From NCBI GenBank assembly GCA_003164375.1, contig PLTE01000118.1, forward strand, positions 14,024 through 25,731: a stretch of 11,708 nucleotides of DNA. Direction: 5' to 3'. Source of the stretch: Hyphomicrobiales bacterium (GTDB lineage: Bacteria; Pseudomonadota; Alphaproteobacteria; Rhizobiales; Xanthobacteraceae). The notes under the pieces are model-generated. The model had not been told where the DNA came from. It ran no database searches and worked only from the letters and a program-made list of their open reading frames with translations. Within the stretch, counting starts at the first letter, position 1. Each line of letters opens with the position of its first letter. Positions 6,354-11,708 of this stretch are shown one piece after another. The position numbers were made by a program, and so were the translations under genes.

Positions 6354-7277
6354 TCAGCGTTCCGCCGGCGCGGGGTCCGAGGCCGGGCTCGGCGCGGCGG
6401 TCGAGGGCGGCCGCAGCACCAGTCGCTGGCCGAGATAACGCGGCACGACGATGCGCTCGCCCTCGGTCAGCGCCGCATTCTCCGACTTCTGATTGATCTG
6501 GGCGAGCGCCCAGAGCGGCACATGATAGGTCGTCGCAAGACTTTGCAACGTATCGCCGGCGTGGGCCGAGACCGGACGGCCTGAGTCCCACAGTTCGATC
6601 GGACCGGTTGCCGGAAAGACAATGTGCAGCGGCACGGATTCACCCTCGTCCCGCGCACCGAGTGCCCTGATCTTGGCGGCCAGTTGCTCCTGGATGCGAT
6701 CGAACTTGTCCATATTGACGTGGACGATTTCAGGACGATCTTTGAGGTTAAAGCTCGCATAGTGGCCATGGAAGCCGCGGCCCGGCGCGACGTCGCCGCC
6801 GCCCAAGAAGTTGGAGGACTGGTAGAGGTTGATATAGCGCTCGACATTCGCCGGCACTTTATCCGCAGAACGATTGGGATCGTAGGTGATCAGCAGGCTC
6901 ACCGGCACGTGCGCGGCCTCGAGAGCTTCGGCGAATTCCAACGCGGTATCGCCGCCGATGGAATGGCCGATAACGGCGATCGGCTTGGGGTCGCGGCGGT
7001 AATCGCTGATCGCCTGGTTAGCGACGTCGCGCCACATCAGGTGGGAGCTGATGTTTGCAGCAACGCCCGTGCGGTTGATCCGCTGCGCCAGTTCGTCCAT
7101 GCCCCAGTCGATCAGGCCGATCAGGCCACGGAATAGATAGGCGCGGCCATGCGGTTCGGCATTCGGCGTTTCGGCGGTTGCGGCTTGGCCGGCACCGCTA
7201 AGGCATATGATCAGGAGAGCCGTAACGATAGTCTTGGTTTGAAACATCTTGGCTTGAAACATCTTGGCTTGAAACAT
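6354..7277 (-). CDS. Secreted alpha/beta-hydrolase (lipase/esterase-like) with C-terminal LysM domain
   Basis: About 307 residues from the ATG at 7277 (a TTG three codons upstream at 7286 is also in frame; numbering here counts from the TTG). The N-terminus is a signal peptide: MFQAK units, then the hydrophobic run TIVTALLIICLSGAGQAA with likely cleavage after GQA (~35). The hydrolase part (about 48-225) has the nucleophile elbow GHSIGG with Ser109, a candidate acid Asp136 in TYDPN, and candidate His at 173, 175 or 189. Residues ~238-284 form a LysM domain (AGDTLQSLATTYHVPLWALAQINQ begins at 243), which in this family binds peptidoglycan or chitin-like glycans. A Pro/Ala-rich tail closes the protein. 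It probably acts in the periplasm or on the cell wall as a lipase, esterase or thioesterase; the substrate is unknown. The start is ambiguous because three in-frame ATGs lie in a 15-bp tandem repeat and none has a strong ribosome binding site. Confidence 0.85.
   Translation of the reverse strand: MFQAKMFQAKMFQTKTIVTALLIICLSGAGQAATAETPNAEPHGRAYLFRGLIGLIDWGMDELAQRINRTGVAANISSHLMWRDVANQAISDYRRDPKPIAVIGHSIGGDTALEFAEALEAAHVPVSLLITYDPNRSADKVPANVERYINLYQSSNFLGGGDVAPGRGFHGHYASFNLKDRPEIVHVNMDKFDRIQEQLAAKIRALGARDEGESVPLHIVFPATGPIELWDSGRPVSAHAGDTLQSLATTYHVPLWALAQINQKSENAALTEGERIVVPRYLGQRLVLRPPSTAAPSPASDPAPAER
7233..7277 (-). repeat. 15-bp tandem repeat (x3) encoding MFQAK, one ATG per unit
   Basis: Three adjacent 15-mers lie at 7233-7247, 7248-7262 and 7263-7277. 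Two are identical and the innermost differs by one base (Ala codon to Thr codon). Read on the minus strand each begins with ATG and encodes MFQAK, MFQAK, MFQTK. They form the n-region of the signal peptide of the LysM hydrolase. Because the unit is a whole number of codons, gain or loss of copies keeps the frame and only shortens or lengthens the leader. Confidence 0.9.
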
Positions 7278-7437
7278 GCGGTTCAAAACTCGGCGTTTGA
7301 AGCTTAAAAACAGCGGGCCGACGGTGCAGACCGCTCGCCGTGCCAGGAATAGTGGGTGAAATTGTGGCCCGGCATTTTCGGTGGACTGCGCCCGAGCGGC
7401 CGCGACGACGCGGATCGCTGCTGCTAATCTTCAATCC

Positions 7438-7809
7438 ATGAAGCTGCTGGCGAGATTGGCGACCGGCCGGGTCGCGCTTTGGTGCACGTTCTGGCTGCTC
7501 GGGATTCCGCTCGCTCTCGTCTGGGATGGCAGCGGCGCCTGCATGGTCACCGGATGCCGCATTGAGCGATCGTGGGTTGCGGAGCTTGTCATAGGGCTGT
7601 TCGCGGCAGCGAGCGTGGCCATGCCCTTCGGCGCCGTGGTGATATGGCGCAGCGCATCGAACTACCCGCGAGAGGCGTGGTGGCAAACGCTCCTCGCCAT
7701 GGGCGCCAAGTTATGTGCCGGGTTTTGGGGCCTGCTGGGGATCTTGTGCATATTGGGTTTCTTCTATCTGGCCTATGGCGCCATTTCTGCGGTTCTCGCC
7801 CCTGATTGA
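7438..7809 (+). CDS. Small multi-span membrane protein, unknown function
   Basis: A 123-residue protein from the ATG at 7438, starting MKLLARLATGRVALWCTFWL. Three hydrophobic segments are visible at about 12-30, 50-72 and 86-118 (the last long enough for one or two helices). A loop after the first helix holds two Cys (ACMVTGC), and a cytosolic-type loop holds RSASNYPREAWWQ. A GTG start at 7381 would add 19 residues of non-membrane, Arg/Ala-rich sequence and is less likely. No clear ribosome binding site precedes either start, which is a weak point. The gene is divergent from the LysM hydrolase and begins the rightward run that continues with the two small genes at 7961 and 8338. I do not recognise a named family; no enzyme motif is seen. 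Confidence 0.72.
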   Translation: MKLLARLATGRVALWCTFWLLGIPLALVWDGSGACMVTGCRIERSWVAELVIGLFAAASVAMPFGAVVIWRSASNYPREAWWQTLLAMGAKLCAGFWGLLGILCILGFFYLAYGAISAVLAPD

Positions 7810-7960
7810 TGCTCCCGGCGGCTGTGCGCCGACGACACGCGAATCGGCGGTTTGACGGCGGCGGCGCTCTCGCCGATGGTGAAGCCGGAACAAGTGTGTG
7901 CCGACCGCCGTTGTCCGGTCGCCGCGCGGGACATGCCGCGACATGCCGAGGTCAAAGCCT

Positions 7961-8248
7961 ATGCAAACGTGGAATCGGTGGCTGGCGCTGTCATCGCAGG
8001 CGATGATGCTTGGCTTGGAGGCGCAACGGGTGATCGCGCTGCGGATGCTGCGCATTGCCGGCGGCGGCGCCCACGGCCAGGCCGAGGCGGAGCGCATGAT
8101 GACGGAAAAGCTCGCCGCGTTCGGCGAGGCGCAGGCCGCCGCGGTGACCGGCGCGATCGAGGGTCACAGCAGCCATCGCATTGGCGCCAAAGTCCTTAAC
8201 GTTTACGCCAAGCGCGTCCGCGGCAATCGGCGGCGGCTGGCGCGCTGA
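7961..8248 (+). CDS. Small helical phasin-like protein, unknown function
   Basis: A 95-residue soluble protein starting MQTWNRWLALSSQAMMLGLE. The ATG at 7961 follows GAGGT about ten bases upstream; an in-frame ATG at 7898 would add 21 basic, non-helical residues and looks wrong. The body (about 5-66) is Ala/Leu/Met-rich amphipathic helix including EAERMMTEKLAAFGEAQAAA, and the tail is strongly basic (KRVRGNRRRLAR). This pattern, a helical body whose sequence resembles phasin-like proteins, plus a basic tail, suggests granule or nucleic-acid association, but that is inference. It lies 89 bases before the YqjD/ElaB-like gene on the same strand, and a 6-bp hairpin sits in that gap (8297-8312). 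Confidence 0.68.
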   Translation: MQTWNRWLALSSQAMMLGLEAQRVIALRMLRIAGGGAHGQAEAERMMTEKLAAFGEAQAAAVTGAIEGHSSHRIGAKVLNVYAKRVRGNRRRLAR

Positions 8249-8296
8249 ACGCGCCGCGCGGAACTAACGATAGTCTGGCAGGTTGGTGCGACGGCG

Positions 8297-8312
8297 GCAG
8301 GCGCTTGCCTGC
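8297..8312 (+). other. 6-bp hairpin between two small genes
   Basis: GCAGGC (8297-8302) and GCCTGC (8307-8312) form a perfect six-pair stem with a GCTT loop. It lies in the 89-base gap before the YqjD/ElaB-like gene. No T run follows, so it is not a typical terminator; it could be an mRNA stability or partial attenuation element. Confidence 0.3.
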
Positions 8313-8337
8313 GCTCCTATTGAGTTCGCGAGGCACC

Positions 8338-8733
8338 ATGTTCCAATATCGCTCGTCCGCTTTCGGCCCCAGCGTCAATTCCATTCAAAAGCACCTGAGC
8401 GCGGTCGAGAAAGAGCTCGAAACCATCGGACGCATCGCCGGACGGCGCGGCTCCGCTGCGGCGTCCGCGGCCGGCGAGCAGATCGGCGACGCGATTGCCA
8501 CGATCTTGAGCGAGATGCTCGATCGCTTCCGTGAGCGCGGCCGCGCGGCCGGCGATCAGGCGGCGCGCTTCGGCACCCAGGCGGTCAATCTCGGCAAGGG
8601 CTTCGGCAGCGAGGCCTTGCAGCGGGTGTCGGCGGAGGTCGAAGACCGGCCGCTCGTCACTCTTGGCGTTGCGCTCGGCATCGGCATTTTGATCGGGGCG
8701 GCGGTCTTGGGCAGCGCCGCGATGAAGCGTTGA
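8338..8733 (+). CDS. YqjD/ElaB-like (DUF883-type) membrane-anchored helical protein
   Basis: A 131-residue protein from the ATG at 8338, preceded closely by GAGG (8330-8333). An upstream in-frame ATG at 8305 would add 11 residues that do not look conserved. The N-terminal 100 residues are charged helix (for example IQKHLSAVEKELETIGRIAG, 16-35). The C-terminus is the membrane anchor typical of the DUF883/ElaB/YqjD group: RPLVTLGVALGIGILIGAAV (104-123), glycine-zipper-like, ending MKR. In Escherichia coli, relatives sit in the inner membrane and bind stationary-phase ribosomes; whether this one does is unknown. Its C-terminal ~95 bases recur at 10581-10672 as part of a shortened copy. A hairpin overlaps its stop codon and may terminate it against the convergent SulP gene. 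Confidence 0.8.
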   Translation: MFQYRSSAFGPSVNSIQKHLSAVEKELETIGRIAGRRGSAAASAAGEQIGDAIATILSEMLDRFRERGRAAGDQAARFGTQAVNLGKGFGSEALQRVSAEVEDRPLVTLGVALGIGILIGAAVLGSAAMKR

Positions 8734-8766
8734 CGTTAGGCCGTCGTCACTTTCGCGGCCGTCAAC
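8729..8766. terminator. Bulged hairpin between convergent genes, possible bidirectional terminator
   Basis: GGCCG (8739-8743) pairs with CGGCC (8756-8760), and the flanking GTTGAC (8729-8734) pairs with GTCAAC (8761-8766), giving 11 pairs with a four-base bulge on one side and a 12-base loop. It overlaps the stop codon of the YqjD/ElaB-like gene and lies just beyond the stop of the convergent SulP gene. There is no flanking T run, so its role as a terminator is unproven. Confidence 0.35.
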
Positions 8767-8796
8767 TGACGCATTGCGCGGCGCGCCTTGTACGTC

Positions 8797-10476
8797 TCAT
8801 GGCTCGATATGGGCCCCGAGCGGGTCGCCACGCACCGCTGCGATCGCTTCGTGAAGTGTCGCAAAAATGCGCGCGTCGGTGACGACCGGTGTGATGTGGT
8901 GCCGGTCCATGTCGGATCGCAGATATGGATTGACGCGCGCGAAGGCGACCTCGATTTTTCGGCGCTTGAGATCGTCGAGCACGTCACGCACGGATTGCGC
9001 CGCGGCGTAGTCGATATCCGTGATCGCGCTTGCGTCGACGACCAGCCAATGGACCGGTGTCGGCGCACAATCGACGAGCGCGCGCACTTCGTCGGCGAAG
9101 CGGTTGGCGTTGGCGTAAAAAAGATCCGCACCGAAGCGATAGACAATCAATCCCGGGGCGGTTTGCTTCCCCGGGGTCGCCGGAACCGGTATCCACCGGT
9201 CGGCTTGGTCCGGCGCTAGCATCAATGCGTGCGGGCTGTAACTGTGGCGCACGTGCCGGAACAGCGACAGGGCGATTGCCAAAAGGATACCCTGCTCGAC
9301 GCCGATGGCGACAACCGCCGCCGCCGTGATGGCGGCAAGATAAAATTCGCCCGGGCTTTCACTGCGAATGTCGCGCAGCCCTTTCACCTCGATCATGCCG
9401 ATTGCGATCGTGAATACGATACTCGCCAGCACGCAGCGCGGCAGATACTGGAGCGGGCCTGTCAGGAAGAGCAGCACCAGGAGCACGACTCCTGCGAACG
9501 CCAATTGCGCCAGCTGGCTGCGCGCACCGGCGCGATCCGCCATGGCGGTCTGCGTCGGGCTGCCGTTGACCACGAACGTGCCGCTGACCGCGGCAACCGC
9601 ATTCGCGGCGGACAGCCCGAGGATGTCCGCGTTCTCGTCGACACGCTCGTCATAGCGCATGGCGAAGGCGCGGGACGTCGCTGCGCTTTGCGCGATAATC
9701 ATCACGAAACATGACCCGGCCACCGGGAGCAACGCCAAAACGTCGCTCCAGGCCACGTCGGGAAACCCGATCGGCGGCAGCCCGCCGGGGACTGGACCGA
9801 TGACCGCAATGCCGCGGTCGGCGAAGCGGTATGCGGCGCTCGCCGCGATCGACCCGACGACGGCGACGAGCGAAACGGGCAGGCGCGGGTCAATACGCCG
9901 GCCGACGAGGATGCCGGCAACCACGACAGCGGACAGCGCTATGGTCGGAAGATTGACCTGCGGCAGGCTATGGAGGAACTGCCAAACTTGAATGGGCGTC
10001 TTGTGCGAGTCGACCGTGACGCCGAACATTTCACCCAGCATGGCGATGGCGACCTGAAACCCGACGCCGGTGAGAAACCCGACCAGCACCGTGCGCGACA
10101 GGAAGTCGGCGAGAAAGCCCAACTTGAAAATCCGTGCGAGAAACAGAATGCCGGCGGTCAGAAGCGCCACCATGCCGACCAGCGCTATGTACTTCTCGCT
10201 CGCCGGCGTCGCCATGTCGGACAGCTGAGTGGAAAAGATGACGGCGGTGGCCGAGTCGGCAGCCACGATCAGATGCCGGGAGGAACCGAACAGCGCGAAT
10301 GCGACGAGCGGCAGAAGCACCGTGTAGAGCCCGGTGACGACGGGCATGCCGGCGATGCGCGCATAGCCCAGCACTTGCGGGATGTTCATGAAAGCGAGGG
10401 TTAGCCCTGCGAAAGCGTCGCGCAGCGCCGCGCCACGGTTGAAAGGACCAAAACCCCCGAAAAGGATTCGCCGCAT
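8797..10476 (-). CDS. SulP-family inorganic anion transporter with C-terminal STAS domain
   Basis: A 559-residue inner-membrane transporter, a normal length for SulP (SLC26-like) proteins. The N-terminal part shows the family pattern: DAFAGLTLAFMNIPQVLGYA (20-39), GMPVVTGLYTVLLPLVAFAL (43-62), and FGSSRHLIVAADSA (63-76). Many hydrophobic helices continue to about 405, with NADILGLSAANAVAAVSGTF (282-301) and NGSPTQTAMAD (304-314) in the substrate-site region. The STAS domain spans about 440-550, with VVDASAITDIDYAAAQS (479-495) at the usual regulatory loop. Family members import sulfate, bicarbonate or carboxylates by proton or sodium coupling; the substrate here is not decided by sequence. 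The start ATG at 10476 is preceded by GTAGG within a short palindrome. The gene is bracketed by an intact YqjD/ElaB-like gene and its shortened copy. The ModA-like protein downstream is also an anion-binding type, but no link is shown. Confidence 0.92.
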   Translation of the reverse strand: MRRILFGGFGPFNRGAALRDAFAGLTLAFMNIPQVLGYARIAGMPVVTGLYTVLLPLVAFALFGSSRHLIVAADSATAVIFSTQLSDMATPASEKYIALVGMVALLTAGILFLARIFKLGFLADFLSRTVLVGFLTGVGFQVAIAMLGEMFGVTVDSHKTPIQVWQFLHSLPQVNLPTIALSAVVVAGILVGRRIDPRLPVSLVAVVGSIAASAAYRFADRGIAVIGPVPGGLPPIGFPDVAWSDVLALLPVAGSCFVMIIAQSAATSRAFAMRYDERVDENADILGLSAANAVAAVSGTFVVNGSPTQTAMADRAGARSQLAQLAFAGVVLLVLLFLTGPLQYLPRCVLASIVFTIAIGMIEVKGLRDIRSESPGEFYLAAITAAAVVAIGVEQGILLAIALSLFRHVRHSYSPHALMLAPDQADRWIPVPATPGKQTAPGLIVYRFGADLFYANANRFADEVRALVDCAPTPVHWLVVDASAITDIDYAAAQSVRDVLDDLKRRKIEVAFARVNPYLRSDMDRHHITPVVTDARIFATLHEAIAAVRGDPLGAHIEP

Positions 10477-10481
10477 GACGG

Positions 10482-10492
10482 CCTACCGTAGG
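10482..10492. promoter_or_regulatory. 11-base palindrome CCTACCGTAGG over the SulP ribosome binding site
   Basis: CCTAC and GTAGG flank one central base, immediately upstream of the SulP start codon. On the minus strand the right half contains the AGG that would pair with 16S rRNA. It is short and could be chance, but its position would let a bound protein affect translation or transcription. Confidence 0.2.
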
Positions 10493-10542
10493 TTTCGATA
10501 AAGCCCCGAGCAAGTTCGGCGAGCCGGGGTCCGCGTGGCGGG

Positions 10543-10707
10543 ATGCGCTTGGCCCCACTCCCATCGAAGCACCTGGGCGCCGTCGAAGACCGCCCGCTCG
10601 TCACTCTCGGCGTCGCGCTCGGCATCCTCATCGGGGCTGCGGTATTGGGCAGCGCCGCGATGAAGCGTTGCAAACGAGCGCCATCGTTCAGTCAGACGAG
10701 CCTTTGA
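10543..10707 (+). pseudogene. Shortened, internally deleted copy of the YqjD/ElaB-like gene
   Basis: A 54-codon frame from ATG 10543 to TGA 10705-10707. From VEDRPLVTLGVALGI to AAMKR it is identical in protein to the end of the intact gene at 8338-8733, apart from loss of two residues (GI) by a six-base deletion; only a handful of bases differ over about 90. Its start also resembles that gene: AAGCACCTGGGCGCCGTCGAA matches the KHLSAVE codons near 8390. The roughly 75 residues between AVE and VEDRPL are missing, as expected for a deletion across the repeated GTCGA. The original stop TGA reads TGC here, so translation would run on for 13 foreign codons and overlap the convergent gene ending at 10688. 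The ribosome binding site is weak. It is most likely a relic, but it could still give a small membrane peptide. Confidence 0.75.
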
Positions 10708-10909
10708 GCGATTTGCGCGCCAAATAAACCAGGAAAACTTCTCCGCCGAGGAGAACGCAAGTCGCTATAACGGCCGGAATGGCGAGGTCGGGCCAACGGT
10801 CGCACACCCAGGCCGTCGCGAATACAAGCAATAATGTCGTGTAGAGCAGCACGTCTCTGAGTTGACGGTTGCTCAGTATCGTCGCTATGGCCGTTTGCAG
10901 GATCGCCAT
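10688..10909 (-). CDS. Small two-helix membrane protein, unknown function
   Basis: A 73-residue protein starting MAILQTAIATILSNRQLRDV at ATG 10909. AGAAGG lies about eight bases upstream, which decides this start over the in-frame ATG at 10975 (which would add 22 polar residues with no good ribosome binding site). Two hydrophobic helices lie at about 20-36 and 42-62, separated by a short loop with CDRWPDLA, and the tail is charged (ARKSLKGSSD). It is divergent from the ModA-like gene with about 115 bases between them, and its 3' end overlaps the shortened YqjD/ElaB-like copy by 20 bases. I do not recognise the family; an inner-membrane location is the only inference. Confidence 0.68.
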   Translation of the reverse strand: MAILQTAIATILSNRQLRDVLLYTTLLLVFATAWVCDRWPDLAIPAVIATCVLLGGEVFLVYLARKSLKGSSD

Positions 10910-11023
10910 GTCCGCTGCCTTCTCTTGGGGATTACCCCGCTTGCTCGCCGCACGTACTATGCCATCGGTCGGCACAATGCGTCAGTAGGCATACTGGCCG
11001 CGCGATACCAGTCCGGAGATATC
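10910..11023. promoter_or_regulatory. Divergent promoter region before the ModA-like gene
   Basis: About 115 bases separate the starts of the leftward two-helix protein and the rightward ModA-like gene. It carries the GGAG ribosome binding site (11014-11017) of the latter. Short inverted pairs such as ACTGG with CCAGT (about 10993-11012) are present. I see nothing that matches a ModE-type operator and no clear -35/-10 pair. Confidence 0.25.
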
Positions 11024-11708
11024 ATGAACAATTTCACGATCGCGTCCGCAACGCTGGTCCTGGCAATGGGGTTGGCGCCGTTCGCCGGCGCGAAGTCAGC
11101 CGAACTCAAGGCCCTGATCGGCGGCTCGATGACGGACAGCATGAAAGAGCTCGGGCCCCGCTTCGAGCGCGCGACCGGCCACAAGCTGACATTTCAATTC
11201 GCCGGAACGCCGGACCTGATCCGGCAGGCGACCTCCGGCGCGCCGTTCGATCTCGGCGTCGTGCCGGTCGACGTGATGAAGGATGCGGCGGCGCGCGCCA
11301 AATTCGCCGAGACGACGAACATCGCGCATGTCGGCTACGGCGTCGCGTACCGGACGGGCGCTGCGAAGCCCGATGTGTCGACGCCCGAGGCGCTGAAAGC
11401 GGCGCTGCTGAATGCGCAATCGGTCGCGCTCTATCCGGAGAGCGCGGCCGGCGCCTACGTCATGAAGGTGTTCGACCGGCTCGGCATCGGTGAGGTCATG
11501 AGGGCCAAGATCAAGCCGCGGCCGCCCGGCCAGATCGCGTCGGCGGTGGCAAACGGCGACGCCGAGCTCGCGGTGTTCCTGACGAACCTTCTCGCCGCGC
11601 CGGGCGTGGAGCTCGCCGGCTTGTTCCCGGGCGATCTGCAGCAGGACCTGGTTTTCGTCGGCGCTGTTGCAGCGGACAGCGCGCAGGCCGCCGCCGCCGG
11701 GGCGTTCC
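11024..11708 (+). CDS. ModA-like extracellular solute-binding protein, 3'-partial
   Basis: The frame starts at ATG 11024, six bases after GGAG, and stays open for 228 codons to the window edge, so the end is missing. The first ~26 residues (MNNFTIASATLVLAMGLAPF, then GAKSAE) are a signal peptide, giving a periplasmic product. The mature part begins LKALIGGSMTDSMKELGPRF, matching the ModA/SBP_bac_11 opening where the ligand-binding Ser lies, then FQFAGTPDLIRQATSGAPFDLGV and the hinge-side YPESAAGAYVMKVFDRLGI. ModA proteins deliver molybdate or tungstate to an ABC importer; many related proteins bind other anions or small acids. The GSMTD start differs from the ASSLT-like start of classical ModA, so molybdate is not assured. 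No modB or modC is in view; they could lie downstream of the window. Confidence 0.85.
   Translation, partial: MNNFTIASATLVLAMGLAPFAGAKSAELKALIGGSMTDSMKELGPRFERATGHKLTFQFAGTPDLIRQATSGAPFDLGVVPVDVMKDAAARAKFAETTNIAHVGYGVAYRTGAAKPDVSTPEALKAALLNAQSVALYPESAAGAYVMKVFDRLGIGEVMRAKIKPRPPGQIASAVANGDAELAVFLTNLLAAPGVELAGLFPGDLQQDLVFVGAVAADSAQAAAAGAF

Noticed and set aside
10031..10564. Leftward 177-codon frame overlapping the SulP start
   Set aside because: It is in a different frame from the SulP gene and gives an Arg/His-rich product; the SulP frame has clear transporter motifs.
10993..11012. Inverted pair ACTGG/CCAGT upstream of the ModA-like gene as an operator
   Set aside because: Five-base arms are common by chance and do not match a ModE-type site.
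1..11708. Search for CRISPR arrays, tRNA/rRNA genes, transposases, toxin-antitoxin or phage-defence genes
   Set aside because: No repeat-spacer pattern, no tRNA-like fold noticed and no matching protein motifs were seen. The only tandem repeats are the 15-bp and 13-bp arrays, which lack spacers.

Overview
The window is high-GC chromosomal DNA with dense Shine-Dalgarno-led genes. The protein styles point to an alphaproteobacterium of the Rhizobiales, most like the Bradyrhizobium/Nitrobacteraceae group: a Cache-type hybrid histidine kinase, an amidohydrolase beside a dihydroxyphthalate-decarboxylase-like protein, a YqjD/ElaB-like protein and many small one- to three-helix membrane proteins. This placement is inference from protein style; no rRNA or other marker gene is present. 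No tRNA, rRNA, CRISPR array, intact transposase, phage gene or recognisable defence system was found.

Layout. 2-1723 (+): 3' part of a membrane-bound hybrid sensor kinase whose start lies outside the window. 1884-2072 (-): a 62-residue membrane protein with a strong ribosome binding site. 2252-4054 (+): a two-gene operon of an amidohydrolase and a cytosolic periplasmic-binding-protein-fold protein related to 4,5-dihydroxyphthalate decarboxylase, probably an aromatic or cyclic acid catabolic step. 4071-5741 (-): a GT34-like glycosyltransferase fused to an FkbM-like methyltransferase, with a less GC-rich look than its neighbours. 5742-6138: a gene-poor stretch with an imperfect inverted repeat and three 13-bp tandem repeats that lead into a 32-residue membrane peptide gene (6139-6237, +). 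6354-7277 (-): a secreted alpha/beta-hydrolase with a C-terminal LysM domain, whose start lies in a 15-bp tandem repeat that carries one ATG per unit. 7438-8733 (+): three small genes, namely a three-helix membrane protein, a short helical phasin-like protein and a YqjD/ElaB-like membrane-anchored protein. 8797-10476 (-): a SulP anion transporter with a STAS domain. 10543-10707 (+): a shortened copy of the YqjD/ElaB-like gene, so that the SulP gene sits between two direct repeats. 10688-10909 (-): a two-helix membrane protein. 11024 to the end (+): a ModA-like extracellular binding protein, cut by the window edge.

How the parts relate. Only the amidohydrolase/decarboxylase-like pair looks like a true functional operon. 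The rest reads as an accessory mosaic of envelope functions: sensing, surface glycan synthesis, cell-wall-associated hydrolysis, anion uptake and small membrane proteins. I do not see one coherent multi-gene undescribed system. The most unusual items are the start-codon-carrying 15-bp repeat of the hydrolase gene, the internally deleted paralogue flanking the SulP gene, the glycosyltransferase-methyltransferase fusion, and the 32-residue membrane peptide behind 13-bp repeats.
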